Assembly (NCBI GenBank): GCA_016722505.1
Contig: JADKJH010000001.1
Span: 62,001 to 126,000 of the forward strand
Origin: Holophagaceae bacterium
Lineage (GTDB): Bacteria > Acidobacteriota > Holophagae > Holophagales > Holophagaceae
Length of the DNA stretch: 64,000 bases
Direction of reading: 5' to 3'
Both the position numbers and the translations under genes were made by a program. Below, piece by piece: positions 37,455 to 45,835 of the stretch. The notes under the pieces were generated by a model. That model made no database searches. It saw only the letters and a list, made by a program, of their open reading frames with translations, and was not told the DNA's origin. How positions within the stretch are numbered: the stretch's first letter is position 1; every line of letters begins with the position of its first letter.

Positions 37455-38732
37455 ATGTACCTGTGCGAACTCAAAGGTGTGCAAATGCGGTTTCCCGGGC
37501 CCAAGGGCCAGGTGAAACGGGTCCTGGAGGATTTCAACCTCTCCGTGAAACCCGATGAAGTGCTCTGCCTGGTGGGTCCCAACGGCAGCGGAAAATCCAC
37601 GCTGCTGCGCATCATGTCGGGGTTGCTGAATCCCACCAAGGGCGAAGTCCGCTGGCATGGCGAGCGTTTGCGGGGCCTCAATCTCAGCGTGGCGATGGTC
37701 TTCCAGACCTTCGCCCTGGTGCCCTGGATGACCGTGGAGGAGAACGTGCGCATGGTGCTGCGGGCCCGGGAAATGCCCGAAGAAGAGGTCCGGGAGAAGG
37801 CCGCCAGCGCCATCCAGAAGGTGGGCCTCGAGGGTTTCGAGGAAGCCTTCCCCCGGGAGCTTTCCAGGGGCATCAAGCAGCGCGTGGGCGTGGCCCGCGC
37901 GCTGGCGGTGGACCCGGAGATCCTGGTGATGGACGATCCCTTCAGCCAGGTGGACGCCCTGACCGCCGAAGCGCTCCGGCAGGAGATCCTGGATATCTGG
38001 AGCAACGCCGAAAGGAACCCCAGCTCCATCGTGCTGGTGAGCCACAGCATCTCCGAAGCGGTTCTCATGGCAGATCGCGTGGCGATTCTGGGGGGTGTGC
38101 CCAGTTCCATCCGCACGGTGGTGGAAATCCCCTTGCCCCGGCCCCGGGATCCGCGCAGCAGCGAATTCCGGCGGCTCGTGGACCAGCTCCACGATGTCAT
38201 CGCCTCGGCGGAACTGCCAGACGTCTCGATCACCACCGTGACCCAGGATCTGGACAGCGACATCATCGAACCCCTGCCTTTCGCCAACACCGGCGACATC
38301 CTGGGCCTGCTGGAATTCCTGGACACCCAGCAGGGCGGAAGCTGTGACCTGTTCCAGGTGGTCTCCCACACCCACGTTCCCTTCGAAAAGGTGCTGCCTA
38401 TCGTAAAGAGCGCGGAAATGCTTGAACTGGTGGACACACCCCGGCGGAACGTGAAATTGACCCTGCTGGGAAAGCGGTTCGTCGCGGCGGACATGGATAG
38501 CCGCAAGGAAATCTGGAAAGCCCAGTTGCTGGATCTAAAGCTGTTCCGTGTGGTGAAGGATCTTATCGAGTTGAGGGAAGGCGAATTGTCGAAAGAGGAG
38601 CTGCTTTCCGAACTCACCATGAGGCTGCCCATGGAAAACCTGGAGAACACTTTCGGGACCCTGGTGACGTGGGGCCGGTTCGGGGAACTGTTCGCTTATC
38701 GCGAGGATCGCGGCGTCCTCACCCCGGAATGA
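37455..38732 (+). CDS. ABC transporter ATP-binding protein with AAA-associated C-terminal domain
   Basis: 425 residues. The ATPase domain (1-240) has Walker A VGPNGSGKSTLLRI, Q-loop VFQTFALVPWMTV, signature ELSRGIKQRVGVARALAV (LSRG, variant of LSGG), Walker B ILVMDDPFSQVDALT and H-loop VLVSHSISEAV. Residues about 280-425 form a separate AAA-associated domain. It is 3 bases from the permease stop. The final 20 codons are duplicated downstream at 38833-38895 (see findings). Confidence 0.88.
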   Translation: MYLCELKGVQMRFPGPKGQVKRVLEDFNLSVKPDEVLCLVGPNGSGKSTLLRIMSGLLNPTKGEVRWHGERLRGLNLSVAMVFQTFALVPWMTVEENVRMVLRAREMPEEEVREKAASAIQKVGLEGFEEAFPRELSRGIKQRVGVARALAVDPEILVMDDPFSQVDALTAEALRQEILDIWSNAERNPSSIVLVSHSISEAVLMADRVAILGGVPSSIRTVVEIPLPRPRDPRSSEFRRLVDQLHDVIASAELPDVSITTVTQDLDSDIIEPLPFANTGDILGLLEFLDTQQGGSCDLFQVVSHTHVPFEKVLPIVKSAEMLELVDTPRRNVKLTLLGKRFVAADMDSRKEIWKAQLLDLKLFRVVKDLIELREGELSKEELLSELTMRLPMENLENTFGTLVTWGRFGELFAYREDRGVLTPE

Positions 38733-38772
38733 CTCTGAGATTCCGTTGCCCCACCTGACCACCCCCATATCT

Positions 38773-38793
38773 CGCAGGACATCTAGTCCTGCG
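38773..38793. repeat. Perfect 8-base-pair hairpin between the duplicate 3' ends
   Basis: CGCAGGAC, loop ATCTA, GTCCTGCG. There is no T run after it, so it does not look like an intrinsic terminator. It sits in the 100-base segment separating the real and displaced ends of the ATPase gene. Confidence 0.5.
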
Positions 38794-38832
38794 CTCCCGC
38801 TCGTCGCTTCACTCCTTGCGGACGGGGCCCCG

Positions 38833-38895
38833 TGGGGCCGGTTCGGGGAGCTGTTCGCTTATCGCGAAGACCGCGGCGTGTTGACTCCCGAATAA
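38833..38895 (+). pseudogene. Displaced copy of the last 20 codons of the ATPase gene plus stop
   Basis: These 63 bases encode the same 20 residues as the true end (38670-38732: WGRFGELF through VLTPE), but seven codons differ synonymously and the stop is TAA instead of TGA. Differences such as GTC CTC ACC CCG against GTG TTG ACT CCC mean both copies evolved under protein selection before this one was stranded. It has no start codon. Confidence 0.85.
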
Positions 38896-38903
38896 GGCGT
38901 TCC

Positions 38904-39803
38904 TCACTCAGGCTTGAATTTAGGAACTGGTGGAGCCAGCGCGGCCATGGCGATGCCCGCCAGGATCAACCCTGCTCCGAGGCCTTGAAGCGGTTTCACC
39001 GGTTCGCTCAGCAGCATCCATCCGAGAAGGACCGTGGCGATGGCCTGTGTGAGCAGACCAACGCTCCCTAGGCTCGCGCTGACGTGGCCGAGGCCCCAGG
39101 TGATGAGCCACCATGCCAGCACCTGCACCACCAGGCCCAGGCCCGCCAGCGCAAGCCAGGCCCGCGGCGGGAATCCGCTGAACGCGGCGCCTTGGACCGC
39201 GCCGATCAGGCCGAAGCCGATAAGACAGGTGATCACGACCCAGAGCAACGCCATGAGCGCACTGAGATGAGTCCGGGCTTTGGCAATGGCCAGGGTGAAG
39301 ACCGCATACCAGATGGAGGCGATTCCACCCAGCAGCTCGCCCCGGCCCGTACCCCACCGGGCGCCTTTGGCAAAACCCAATACCAGGGCTCCAGCCAAGG
39401 CAAGCAGAAGCCCGGCCCAGAACCGTTTGCGCAGCCGCACGGACATGAAAGCGACGGAAATAAGGGCCACCCACAACGGTGCCAAACCCACGAGCAACGT
39501 CGCATTGGCGACAGTGGTGTAGTTCATGGCCGCATGCCATGTCCAGAGATCCCCCGTGAAGCAGAGTCCCGCCGCGATGGCCCAAAGCGTTCCACGGCGT
39601 TCCGCCTCTGGTGTGACACCCTCCCGTTTCGGGCTCCGCCACGCCAGGATCAACAGGCCCGGAAGAGCGAACAGCATTCGGTAGAAGCCCACCATCACCG
39701 GGCTCGCGGGGGCCGACCACCTCACGAAGATGCCGGCGAAGCCAAGCAATGCCGCTCCGAGGATGGTCACCAGGAGTCCCGTGCGGTAGTTGCTCTGCGT
39801 CAT
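38904..39803 (-). CDS. EamA/DMT-family transporter
   Basis: 299 residues from ATG at 39803 (MTQSNYRTGLLVTILGAALLG); the longer frame is poorly supported. Ten transmembrane helices in two EamA repeats, with the pattern NYTTVANATLLVGLAPLWVALIS and GLGHVSASLGSVGLLTQAIATVLLGWMLLSEPV in the two halves. Likely metabolite efflux permease; substrate unknown. Its stop is 9 bases from the displaced ATPase end. Confidence 0.85.
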   Translation of the reverse strand: MTQSNYRTGLLVTILGAALLGFAGIFVRWSAPASPVMVGFYRMLFALPGLLILAWRSPKREGVTPEAERRGTLWAIAAGLCFTGDLWTWHAAMNYTTVANATLLVGLAPLWVALISVAFMSVRLRKRFWAGLLLALAGALVLGFAKGARWGTGRGELLGGIASIWYAVFTLAIAKARTHLSALMALLWVVITCLIGFGLIGAVQGAAFSGFPPRAWLALAGLGLVVQVLAWWLITWGLGHVSASLGSVGLLTQAIATVLLGWMLLSEPVKPLQGLGAGLILAGIAMAALAPPVPKFKPE

Positions 39804-39825
39804 CCATCCAGGATGGCACGGGGAT

Positions 39826-41031
39826 TCAATTTGCCCAGCGGCTGACCTGCTCCCAGACATCCTGGTCGTTGGCCTGGCCATTCAAGAGAATAGCGAAGAC
39901 CCTCAGTTTCCCATCAGGCATCTGGATCACGCCGCAAACGGTATCCACTCCGCTTAGATGTCCGGTTTTGCATCGCACACGGCGGGCGAGATTCGGATCC
40001 TTGATCTTCAGTTTCCACGGTTCGCCACCGATGATTTTGAGTGAAGACTGGAATTCCGGGCCCACTTCGAAATCGTTCCAGGCCCCGCGCAGCACAACCG
40101 CAAGCGTGCGCGCGGATAGCCGATTGTCCTTGCTCAGCCCGGAAGCGTCCGTGATACGGATCTTGTCGGGGCCCAGTCCGTAATTACTCTGATAAAAGGA
40201 TTGCACCTTGGCCACGCCCTTGGGCCAGGAACCATCGCCCAAGGCCTTCAGCAGCGTTTCCGCCATGAAATTATTCGAGAACTTGTTGACGTCCTGGATC
40301 AACATCCGCAAGGGAGGAGAAGGGAAATCCATGATTTTGTTTTTCGAGGTAGCACTGGTCTGGATGCCCTCGAAATTGATCCCAGATTCAAGGAAGATGC
40401 GTTGAAAGGTGGTGTAGGCCAGAGCATCGGGATCTGAAACCAGCTTGCCCGTTTCATCGCGGTTGAAATTCACCGCCAGGGCCGTGACGGGAGGCGTGGT
40501 ATTTGAGCTTGTGTTCTCCCAACCCGGGCCATAGCGCTGGTTGTCGAAAGCGCTTTGATCCAGCCGCAGGCGTCCTGTCACCCGATATACACCCATCCGC
40601 TTGAGGTCCTGGGCAAGAATCCAGATACGCTCCGAGGTAAGGAAGGGGTCGCCTCCGCCTTTAATGATTAAATCGCCGCGGACGATGTTGCCGCTTAGAT
40701 CGCCGTAGACCCCGGTCTTCAGTTCATAGTCCGGTTTCCAGATCCTGAGGATGGCGTAGGTGGAAATAATTTTTGTGGTGCTAGCCGGCAGAAGGGCCGA
40801 ATCAGGGTTGTGGGATTCCAACAACCTTCCGTTTTGCAAATCCCAGATGCCGGCCGAAACCTGCACGCCTCTGGCTTCCAGCCTTTGTGCCCAGGCATCG
40901 AAAGTCTCGCTGGGGCCAGGAGCTTGCGCCATGGTTGTGGCTGCGCGGCCGCGAGCATGCACTCCCACCGCGAGGGCCGCCGCTGCAACAAGCGCGATCG
41001 GCAGCAAGTATTTTCGTGTTGCGATCTTCAA
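39826..41031 (-). CDS. D-alanyl-D-alanine carboxypeptidase/endopeptidase (PBP4, peptidase S13)
   Basis: 401 residues with a signal peptide (LLPIALVAAAALAVGVHARG). The three serine-peptidase motifs are SxxK (ASTTK, with the catalytic Ser), SxN (FSNNFMAE) and KTG (CKTGHLSGVDT). Members trim or cut peptidoglycan cross-links in the periplasm. Translationally coupled (ATGA) to the upstream pseudopilin-like gene. Confidence 0.9.
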   Translation of the reverse strand: MKIATRKYLLPIALVAAAALAVGVHARGRAATTMAQAPGPSETFDAWAQRLEARGVQVSAGIWDLQNGRLLESHNPDSALLPASTTKIISTYAILRIWKPDYELKTGVYGDLSGNIVRGDLIIKGGGDPFLTSERIWILAQDLKRMGVYRVTGRLRLDQSAFDNQRYGPGWENTSSNTTPPVTALAVNFNRDETGKLVSDPDALAYTTFQRIFLESGINFEGIQTSATSKNKIMDFPSPPLRMLIQDVNKFSNNFMAETLLKALGDGSWPKGVAKVQSFYQSNYGLGPDKIRITDASGLSKDNRLSARTLAVVLRGAWNDFEVGPEFQSSLKIIGGEPWKLKIKDPNLARRVRCKTGHLSGVDTVCGVIQMPDGKLRVFAILLNGQANDQDVWEQVSRWAN

Positions 41032-41678
41032 ACGCCACCCCCTGGCTTGACGGGTGTGCCCCCCCCGTTATCTTGGGAGCCAGAATCCTTGCCGGAACCA
41101 CCCGGTGATGTCGGTGTGGATGGCCCTGGAACGCCTGTCGGAAGCCCCAGCAAATTGCTGGTGGCCGTAAAAGCCCAATCGCTATAAATGGTTTTGCTAT
41201 TATAGACCTTGAAACTGTCCTTAGGGCTTTTGCTTTTCACGCCCACGATGGGCAAGCTCCGCGTATCGCCGGTCACGCCAGGCTGTACCGCATAGATCAG
41301 GTCCCACTCCCCGGATTCGGTCATGGGGTCTTTGTAGATTTTTCGGATGATCCGGGGCTTTACGGTATCAAGCTCCATGAGGGACATCGGGTACCGCCCC
41401 GATTTCGCAGCAAAGATCCGGATCGCCTTGGCGATGCTTTCACCACGGAAAATCAGCTCTGCTTCCTGCTCGCGCTGGACCTCGGTGGTGATGGCCGGAA
41501 TCCCTTTCATGAGCAGGATCCCCATGATGGTGATGAGCGCCAAGAGCATGGCCATGACGAAACCACGTTGACCACCTCGACCATCGCCTCCACCAGGACG
41601 ATCCGTTTCCGCGGCATGCCACGATCCCCACTGGAAGCGGCGGCAGGCTGGAGGGCATCTAGGCAGGAGGAAGGTCAT
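41028..41678 (-). CDS. Type IV pilin/type II secretion-like protein with prepilin-type N-terminus
   Basis: 216 residues. GQRGFVMAMLLALITIMGILLMKGIPAI matches the prepilin cleavage site and hydrophobic helix but lacks the conserved Glu at position 5, which occurs only in minor pseudopilins such as GspK-like types. Downstream, EAELIFRGESIAKAIRIFAAKSGRYP and YKDPMTESGEWDLIY look like the GspG/TadE-style globular domain, then a Gly/Pro/Ser tail. Cleavage would leave FVMAMLL. The leader is unusually long (about 40 residues). Confidence 0.65.
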   Translation of the reverse strand: MTFLLPRCPPACRRFQWGSWHAAETDRPGGGDGRGGQRGFVMAMLLALITIMGILLMKGIPAITTEVQREQEAELIFRGESIAKAIRIFAAKSGRYPMSLMELDTVKPRIIRKIYKDPMTESGEWDLIYAVQPGVTGDTRSLPIVGVKSKSPKDSFKVYNSKTIYSDWAFTATSNLLGLPTGVPGPSTPTSPGGSGKDSGSQDNGGGTPVKPGGGV

Positions 41679-41716
41679 GGTTCAAGCCTAACGTGCCGGA
41701 AAGTGCCGATGCGTTC

Positions 41717-43543
41717 CTATTTCGCTTTCCCCAATACCCACATGAGCGCCTCCACGGCTTTAGGGTCGAATTGCCGGCCCGATTCGCCACGGATTTCTTC
41801 CATCACTTTGGCTAGGGCTTTAGGTGCTTTGTAGCCCTTGCCTGTGGTCATCACATCAAAGGCCTCCACCAGCCCGATGATACGGCTTCCCACAGGGATT
41901 TCTTCTGCCGCAAGACCGTCGGGATAACCCTTGCCATCCCATCGTTCATGGTGGTGGCGGATGATCTTCAATACATCAAAGGGAAACCGAAGATCCTTCA
42001 GGAACGCCGCCGCCAGCACCGGGTGCGTCCGCGCCTTGGCCAATTCCGCAGCGGTCAGCTCAGGTTTGGTCATCATCTCGGGATCCAACAGCAGCGAACC
42101 CACATCATGAAGAATCGCCGCGATGCTGATGGCCTCCACATCCACCGTGGGCAGGTCCATGCGCAGCGCAACCCCTCGAGAGACTTTCGCGCAAGTAAGG
42201 CTGTGCTCCTTCATCTTTGGGGAACGGCCCTCACCGGATTTCAGGATGCGGTGGCTGACAGATAAAAACGCACGGTGATAGCGTTCGTGAAGCCGCTCTT
42301 CCTCCAGGTGCAGATTCAACAGGCTCGCGACCTGGCGAATCAAACCCATCTCAAGATCCGTGAAGGATTGATCTGAAATCCGGAAGAGCAGAAGCAGGTC
42401 GCCGCCTGCCTGATCCGGTTTTTCCAGATCGCCAAACTGAAGGGGAATACAGCTTGCGAAGGTCCCTGTCAGAGGCATCACTTCACGCTTTTCAGGGTGC
42501 GACAAGACACGCAGATCCACTTTTTTTACAGCAGGAAGATTTCCAGAAGCATGCTCCAGCAGCTGCTGCTGAAGTTCCGCGGACAGAGGGCGGTCGCTAT
42601 AGGCGAGCAACGGACGGAGTTTCTCGGCCTCGTGCATCCAGAGAACCGCCGCATCAAGGGGTATCATCTGAAACAGCAATTTCGCGGCTTGCCAGAAGAA
42701 TTCCTTCTGCTCCCGTGAAGGCATGCTGCGGCGTTTCGAATCCACGAATTCCTCATCCTGCGAATCTGCGGCCGCAAGGACGGGGATATCAGCAGAGGCG
42801 GTTTGATCCTGGGGCAATCCAGGGGATGGCCCAGGGGATGGCAGGGGGTGGATCCCTGTATTTGTCTCATGCCCCCACGGCAACTGGCTGTAGCCCTCCC
42901 TTTTGGTACGCTTGCCGACGCTGCGTGAGCGTTCCCCTTGCGGTAAAGCTTGAGGTGCCTGGGGGGATCCAAAATCCGACATCTCCGGGATAAGGCCCTC
43001 ACCCGGAATGGGTGGCGGCAATGTCTTCATTGGCATGGTGACGCTCTTGGCCGAGGCTGAAGACTCGCCAAAAAGCCGGAATTTCATCAGCACTTCCACG
43101 ACATCGTTGCAAATCCTCAGGGTGGGCTTTTCATCTTGATCCATGTCGTAAAACACGCCCTTTTTGCGGTCCCTTTGCAACAGAAGACCCACCCAGTCAC
43201 CTTTCAGATAGATGGGTGCCAACAAGAACCGGGGGTCATCCGAGCCCTCCAAAAAAGCATCCAACTCACGGAACCCCTCAGGTTCATTCACAGCGAAAGC
43301 GCGCTTCTCCCGCTGGATCCAGATCAGCAAGGGGTCGTTAGCCAGAAGGCAGGAAGGCGCATGGCTGCCCCGGGGCCAGCCGTATTCGCTGACGTTCTGG
43401 AAAGAACCCGTATCGTCGTACCCCTTGGGCACCCGGAGATAGAGCACTCCTTTGGTGCTTCCCAATTCCTCCAGGCATCGGTAGAGCTCCTGCGTGCACT
43501 GGTATGCCAGTTCGTCGCTGAAAGCCGGATGGGATGGAGTCAT
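41717..43543 (-). CDS. GAF and HD-GYP domain protein, predicted cyclic-di-GMP phosphodiesterase
   Basis: 608 residues. The N-terminal third is a GAF-like sensory region (about 1-150), followed by a linker rich in Pro/Ser/Gln and a second GAF-like region (about 280-420). The C-terminal HD-GYP domain has HDVGSLLLDPEMM, AKARTHPVLAAAFL and HHHERWDGKGYPDGL with GSRIIGLVEAFDVMTTGKGYK (GYP loop). These domains hydrolyse cyclic di-GMP. The N-terminal GAF likely binds a small ligand or redox signal. Confidence 0.85.
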   Translation of the reverse strand: MTPSHPAFSDELAYQCTQELYRCLEELGSTKGVLYLRVPKGYDDTGSFQNVSEYGWPRGSHAPSCLLANDPLLIWIQREKRAFAVNEPEGFRELDAFLEGSDDPRFLLAPIYLKGDWVGLLLQRDRKKGVFYDMDQDEKPTLRICNDVVEVLMKFRLFGESSASAKSVTMPMKTLPPPIPGEGLIPEMSDFGSPQAPQALPQGERSRSVGKRTKREGYSQLPWGHETNTGIHPLPSPGPSPGLPQDQTASADIPVLAAADSQDEEFVDSKRRSMPSREQKEFFWQAAKLLFQMIPLDAAVLWMHEAEKLRPLLAYSDRPLSAELQQQLLEHASGNLPAVKKVDLRVLSHPEKREVMPLTGTFASCIPLQFGDLEKPDQAGGDLLLLFRISDQSFTDLEMGLIRQVASLLNLHLEEERLHERYHRAFLSVSHRILKSGEGRSPKMKEHSLTCAKVSRGVALRMDLPTVDVEAISIAAILHDVGSLLLDPEMMTKPELTAAELAKARTHPVLAAAFLKDLRFPFDVLKIIRHHHERWDGKGYPDGLAAEEIPVGSRIIGLVEAFDVMTTGKGYKAPKALAKVMEEIRGESGRQFDPKAVEALMWVLGKAK

Positions 43544-43624
43544 GGTCGGGGAAGGCCGAGGCCGGAGAGTAAAAGGGTCCAGGTAGAAGGGATTGGAAGA
43601 ACTCGATCCTAGGCCAAATCCGCA

Positions 43625-44578
43625 TCAGTTGCTAGGAGCAGCAGCAGGTTCAAGCCCCAAGCCCTGAGTCCCGAGCCCCGGGTCCCAAAGGTGTGCCTGG
43701 AGACTTCCCACGTTCAGGCCACGGTCAATCCATCCCGTCAGGTTCTTCAGTTGTGATCCGAAACCGCATTCAAAGAAGTTGGTCCCGAGCCCCTTCAAAC
43801 CCATCACAGCCATCGGCCAATTCACAGCAGATGCAATGCTGACGATGGTTTCTTCCCAGGCCTCGAAGCCGCCATCCAGAATCCGGCCGTCCAAGGGAGA
43901 CACCAGAGGAAAGGACGGATTATTAGGCGCCCAGGCTTCCAATCGCGCCTTGATATACGGAATCAACGGCGCCATGTGATCACAGTGAAGGGGATGCCTC
44001 ACCGGCAGCAACCCACATTTCAGAGAGTGCGGTGTGACTTCCGAAATGAATTCATGTAACGCAATTTGCGGTCCCGAGACTGTGAATTGCGCCTTCCCAT
44101 TGATATTCGAAAGCAGCAGATCCAGATGCAGTTCCAGTTCAGCGCGGATGCGTGATTCCTCTATCCCGATGACGAAGGCCATGCCCATCTGCCCAGCTGA
44201 GAATCTGGCCTCGGCACAGTCTTCGGTTGCCCTGATGAGTTCAAGAGTCGCCTCCAGGGGCACCACCTCCGCTGCCACGATGGCAGAGAAGAAACCCATG
44301 GAATGCCCCGAAGCGCCGGCCGGCAGCGGCATTCCGGCGGCTCGTTGGGCCCGGTACAGCGCCACAGAATGGGCCAGCACGACGCAGGGCGCATGGCGCT
44401 GGGCCCGCAATGCCTCCAATGGTCCATGGGACATCCAGCCGCGAAGAGCATAGCCGGTGGATGCCTCGGCCTTCGCCATGGTTTCATTCCATTCCGGGTT
44501 GGAATCCCAGCCTCCAGACATGCCGATGGATTCGGTGGCCTGGCCCGGAAAGACGAGGATCGGCGCTGTCGGTGTCAA
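43625..44578 (-). CDS. Malonyl-CoA:ACP transacylase-like acyltransferase (FabD family)
   Basis: 317 residues. FPGQATESIGMSGG at the start, GHSMGFFSAIVAAEVVPL with the nucleophilic serine (GHSMG), and NINGKAQFTVSGPQIAL match FabD/polyketide acyltransferases. The substrate-specifying Arg and the catalytic His environment (PVRHPLHCDHM) are present. The last 15 residues are encoded by a heptad repeat and look like an extension. It may act in fatty acid or polyketide synthesis. Confidence 0.8.
   Translation of the reverse strand: MTPTAPILVFPGQATESIGMSGGWDSNPEWNETMAKAEASTGYALRGWMSHGPLEALRAQRHAPCVVLAHSVALYRAQRAAGMPLPAGASGHSMGFFSAIVAAEVVPLEATLELIRATEDCAEARFSAGQMGMAFVIGIEESRIRAELELHLDLLLSNINGKAQFTVSGPQIALHEFISEVTPHSLKCGLLPVRHPLHCDHMAPLIPYIKARLEAWAPNNPSFPLVSPLDGRILDGGFEAWEETIVSIASAVNWPMAVMGLKGLGTNFFECGFGSQLKNLTGWIDRGLNVGSLQAHLWDPGLGTQGLGLEPAAAPSN
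43652..43686. repeat. Five tandem heptads inside the 3' end of the FabD-like gene
   Basis: AAGCCCC, AAGCCCT, GAGTCCC, GAGCCCC and GGGTCCC run contiguously with a 7-base period. They encode the C-terminal Leu/Gly-rich tail of the FabD-like protein. The period matches the intergenic heptad elements. Confidence 0.6.
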
Positions 44579-44690
44579 TTAGGCACGTGCAAGAAAAACT
44601 CCGGGACCAAGTAAGGGTGTGGCGCGTTGCGATTTGTTATTTTGCCAAAACGGCTAGGCCTTTGGGCGTTTTGAAATAAACTCATGACCT

Positions 44691-45338
44691 ATGATGGCCC
44701 CACGAGGGCTCTCGCAGGACCTGGAGAACCTTCGCATGCAAGCCAGTGATTACATGATCCACCTTTTCATGACCCTCTTTCTCATTTTCGGGGTCTATCA
44801 GTTCTACTTTTGGTGCCAGCGGCAGAGATTGCGCCCGGTGCTTCAGTTCAGCACCAAAGTGGATGACCTGATTCCCTTCTGGCCTGCCTGGGCATGGGTT
44901 TACAGCTTTCTTTACTACCCGGCCATCATCTATTTGAACTGGGTGGTGGGTTCGCCTCGACACTTCAATCATCTGGCCATGAGCTTTTTCATACTGTTTG
45001 GAATGCAGATGGCTTTCTTTCTCCTCTTTCCTGTGGAAACCCCGGGGCACTGGAGGGATCTGGCCCAGGGGGAAGGCCTTTCCAAACGGTTTCTGCGCTT
45101 TGTGCAGAAATTCGATGCGCCCTCAAATTGTTTTCCCAGCATGCATGTGTCCGTGGCCATGCTCACCGCCCTCCACGCAAGCCCCAGGCTTGGTCCAGGG
45201 GCTTTCGCATTCCCCTTGCTCATCGCCATCTCCTGCCTGTTCACCAAGCAGCACTACATCGTGGATCTACCCTTCGGCGCCGTGGTTGGCTGGGCAGCCT
45301 TCAAGGCCTTTCTCTGGATGGGCGGCGCCGCTGCCTGA
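44691..45338 (+). CDS. PAP2-superfamily membrane phosphatase/transferase
   Basis: 215 residues with five or six membrane helices. PAP2 motifs are SNCFPSMHVSVA (block II, His) and FTKQHYIVDLPFGAVVGW (block III, His and Asp); block I (K-x6-RP) is not clear. This resembles inositol phosphorylceramide synthase or phosphatidylinositol phosphate phosphatase-like members. The start could also be the ATG at 44736, which has GGAG at a better spacing. Confidence 0.7.
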   Translation: MMAPRGLSQDLENLRMQASDYMIHLFMTLFLIFGVYQFYFWCQRQRLRPVLQFSTKVDDLIPFWPAWAWVYSFLYYPAIIYLNWVVGSPRHFNHLAMSFFILFGMQMAFFLLFPVETPGHWRDLAQGEGLSKRFLRFVQKFDAPSNCFPSMHVSVAMLTALHASPRLGPGAFAFPLLIAISCLFTKQHYIVDLPFGAVVGWAAFKAFLWMGGAAA

Positions 45339-45353
45339 AGCAGGACGGCCTCA

Positions 45354-45761
45354 TCACTCGTGATAATGCGCCAGCACCAGGAAGCAGGGTCCTCCGGCGA
45401 TGACTTCCATCCCATAAGCTTCGGCCTTGCGGATGGCTTCGACGCTTTCCGCGCCGGGTTGCATCCATACGATTTGAATTCCTGCGGCAGCGGCAGCTTC
45501 GACAACTTGTTCCGTAATGGCAGGTGGCGTGATGACGGAGATCGCGCGGAGTTTCACGGGGACATCCCCAAGGGTGGCATAGGCCCTCAGTCCTTCGATT
45601 TCCGTGGCTCGGGGGTTGATGGGATAGACTTCCATCCCACGCTGCTGATAGGCCCGCAGCACCTTGTTGCCATACTTATCACGGTCTGAGCTGGCTCCAA
45701 CCACGGCATAGGGCCCAGAAGCCATGAATGACTTGATGCGTTCGTCAAGGCCGCTGTTCAT
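45354..45761 (-). CDS. CoA-binding protein (succinyl-CoA synthetase-like Rossmann domain)
   Basis: 135 residues: AVVGASSDRDKYGNKVLRAYQQRG (nucleotide-binding loop), YPINPRATEIEGLRAYATLGDVP and IQIVWMQPGAESVEAI match the YccU/CoA_binding_2 family. Small stand-alone proteins of this family bind CoA; the biochemical role is not settled. Convergent with the PAP2 gene. Confidence 0.85.
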   Translation of the reverse strand: MNSGLDERIKSFMASGPYAVVGASSDRDKYGNKVLRAYQQRGMEVYPINPRATEIEGLRAYATLGDVPVKLRAISVITPPAITEQVVEAAAAAGIQIVWMQPGAESVEAIRKAEAYGMEVIAGGPCFLVLAHYHE

Positions 45762-45835
45762 GGATACCCCCCGATGGCAGTATCACCCGGCCAGCGAAGG
45801 GGCGCGACTGGTTCTTCGCGGACTGGGATTTGAAA

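Noticed and set aside
35843..37558. Plus-strand ORF of 571 codons overlapping the ABC permease in another frame
   Set aside because: GC-rich codon bias keeps the alternate frame open; the permease frame has the EAA loops and helices.
36669..38650. Long minus-strand ORFs opposite the ABC transporter genes
   Set aside because: Shadows of the permease and ATPase genes; His/Gln-rich, without motifs.
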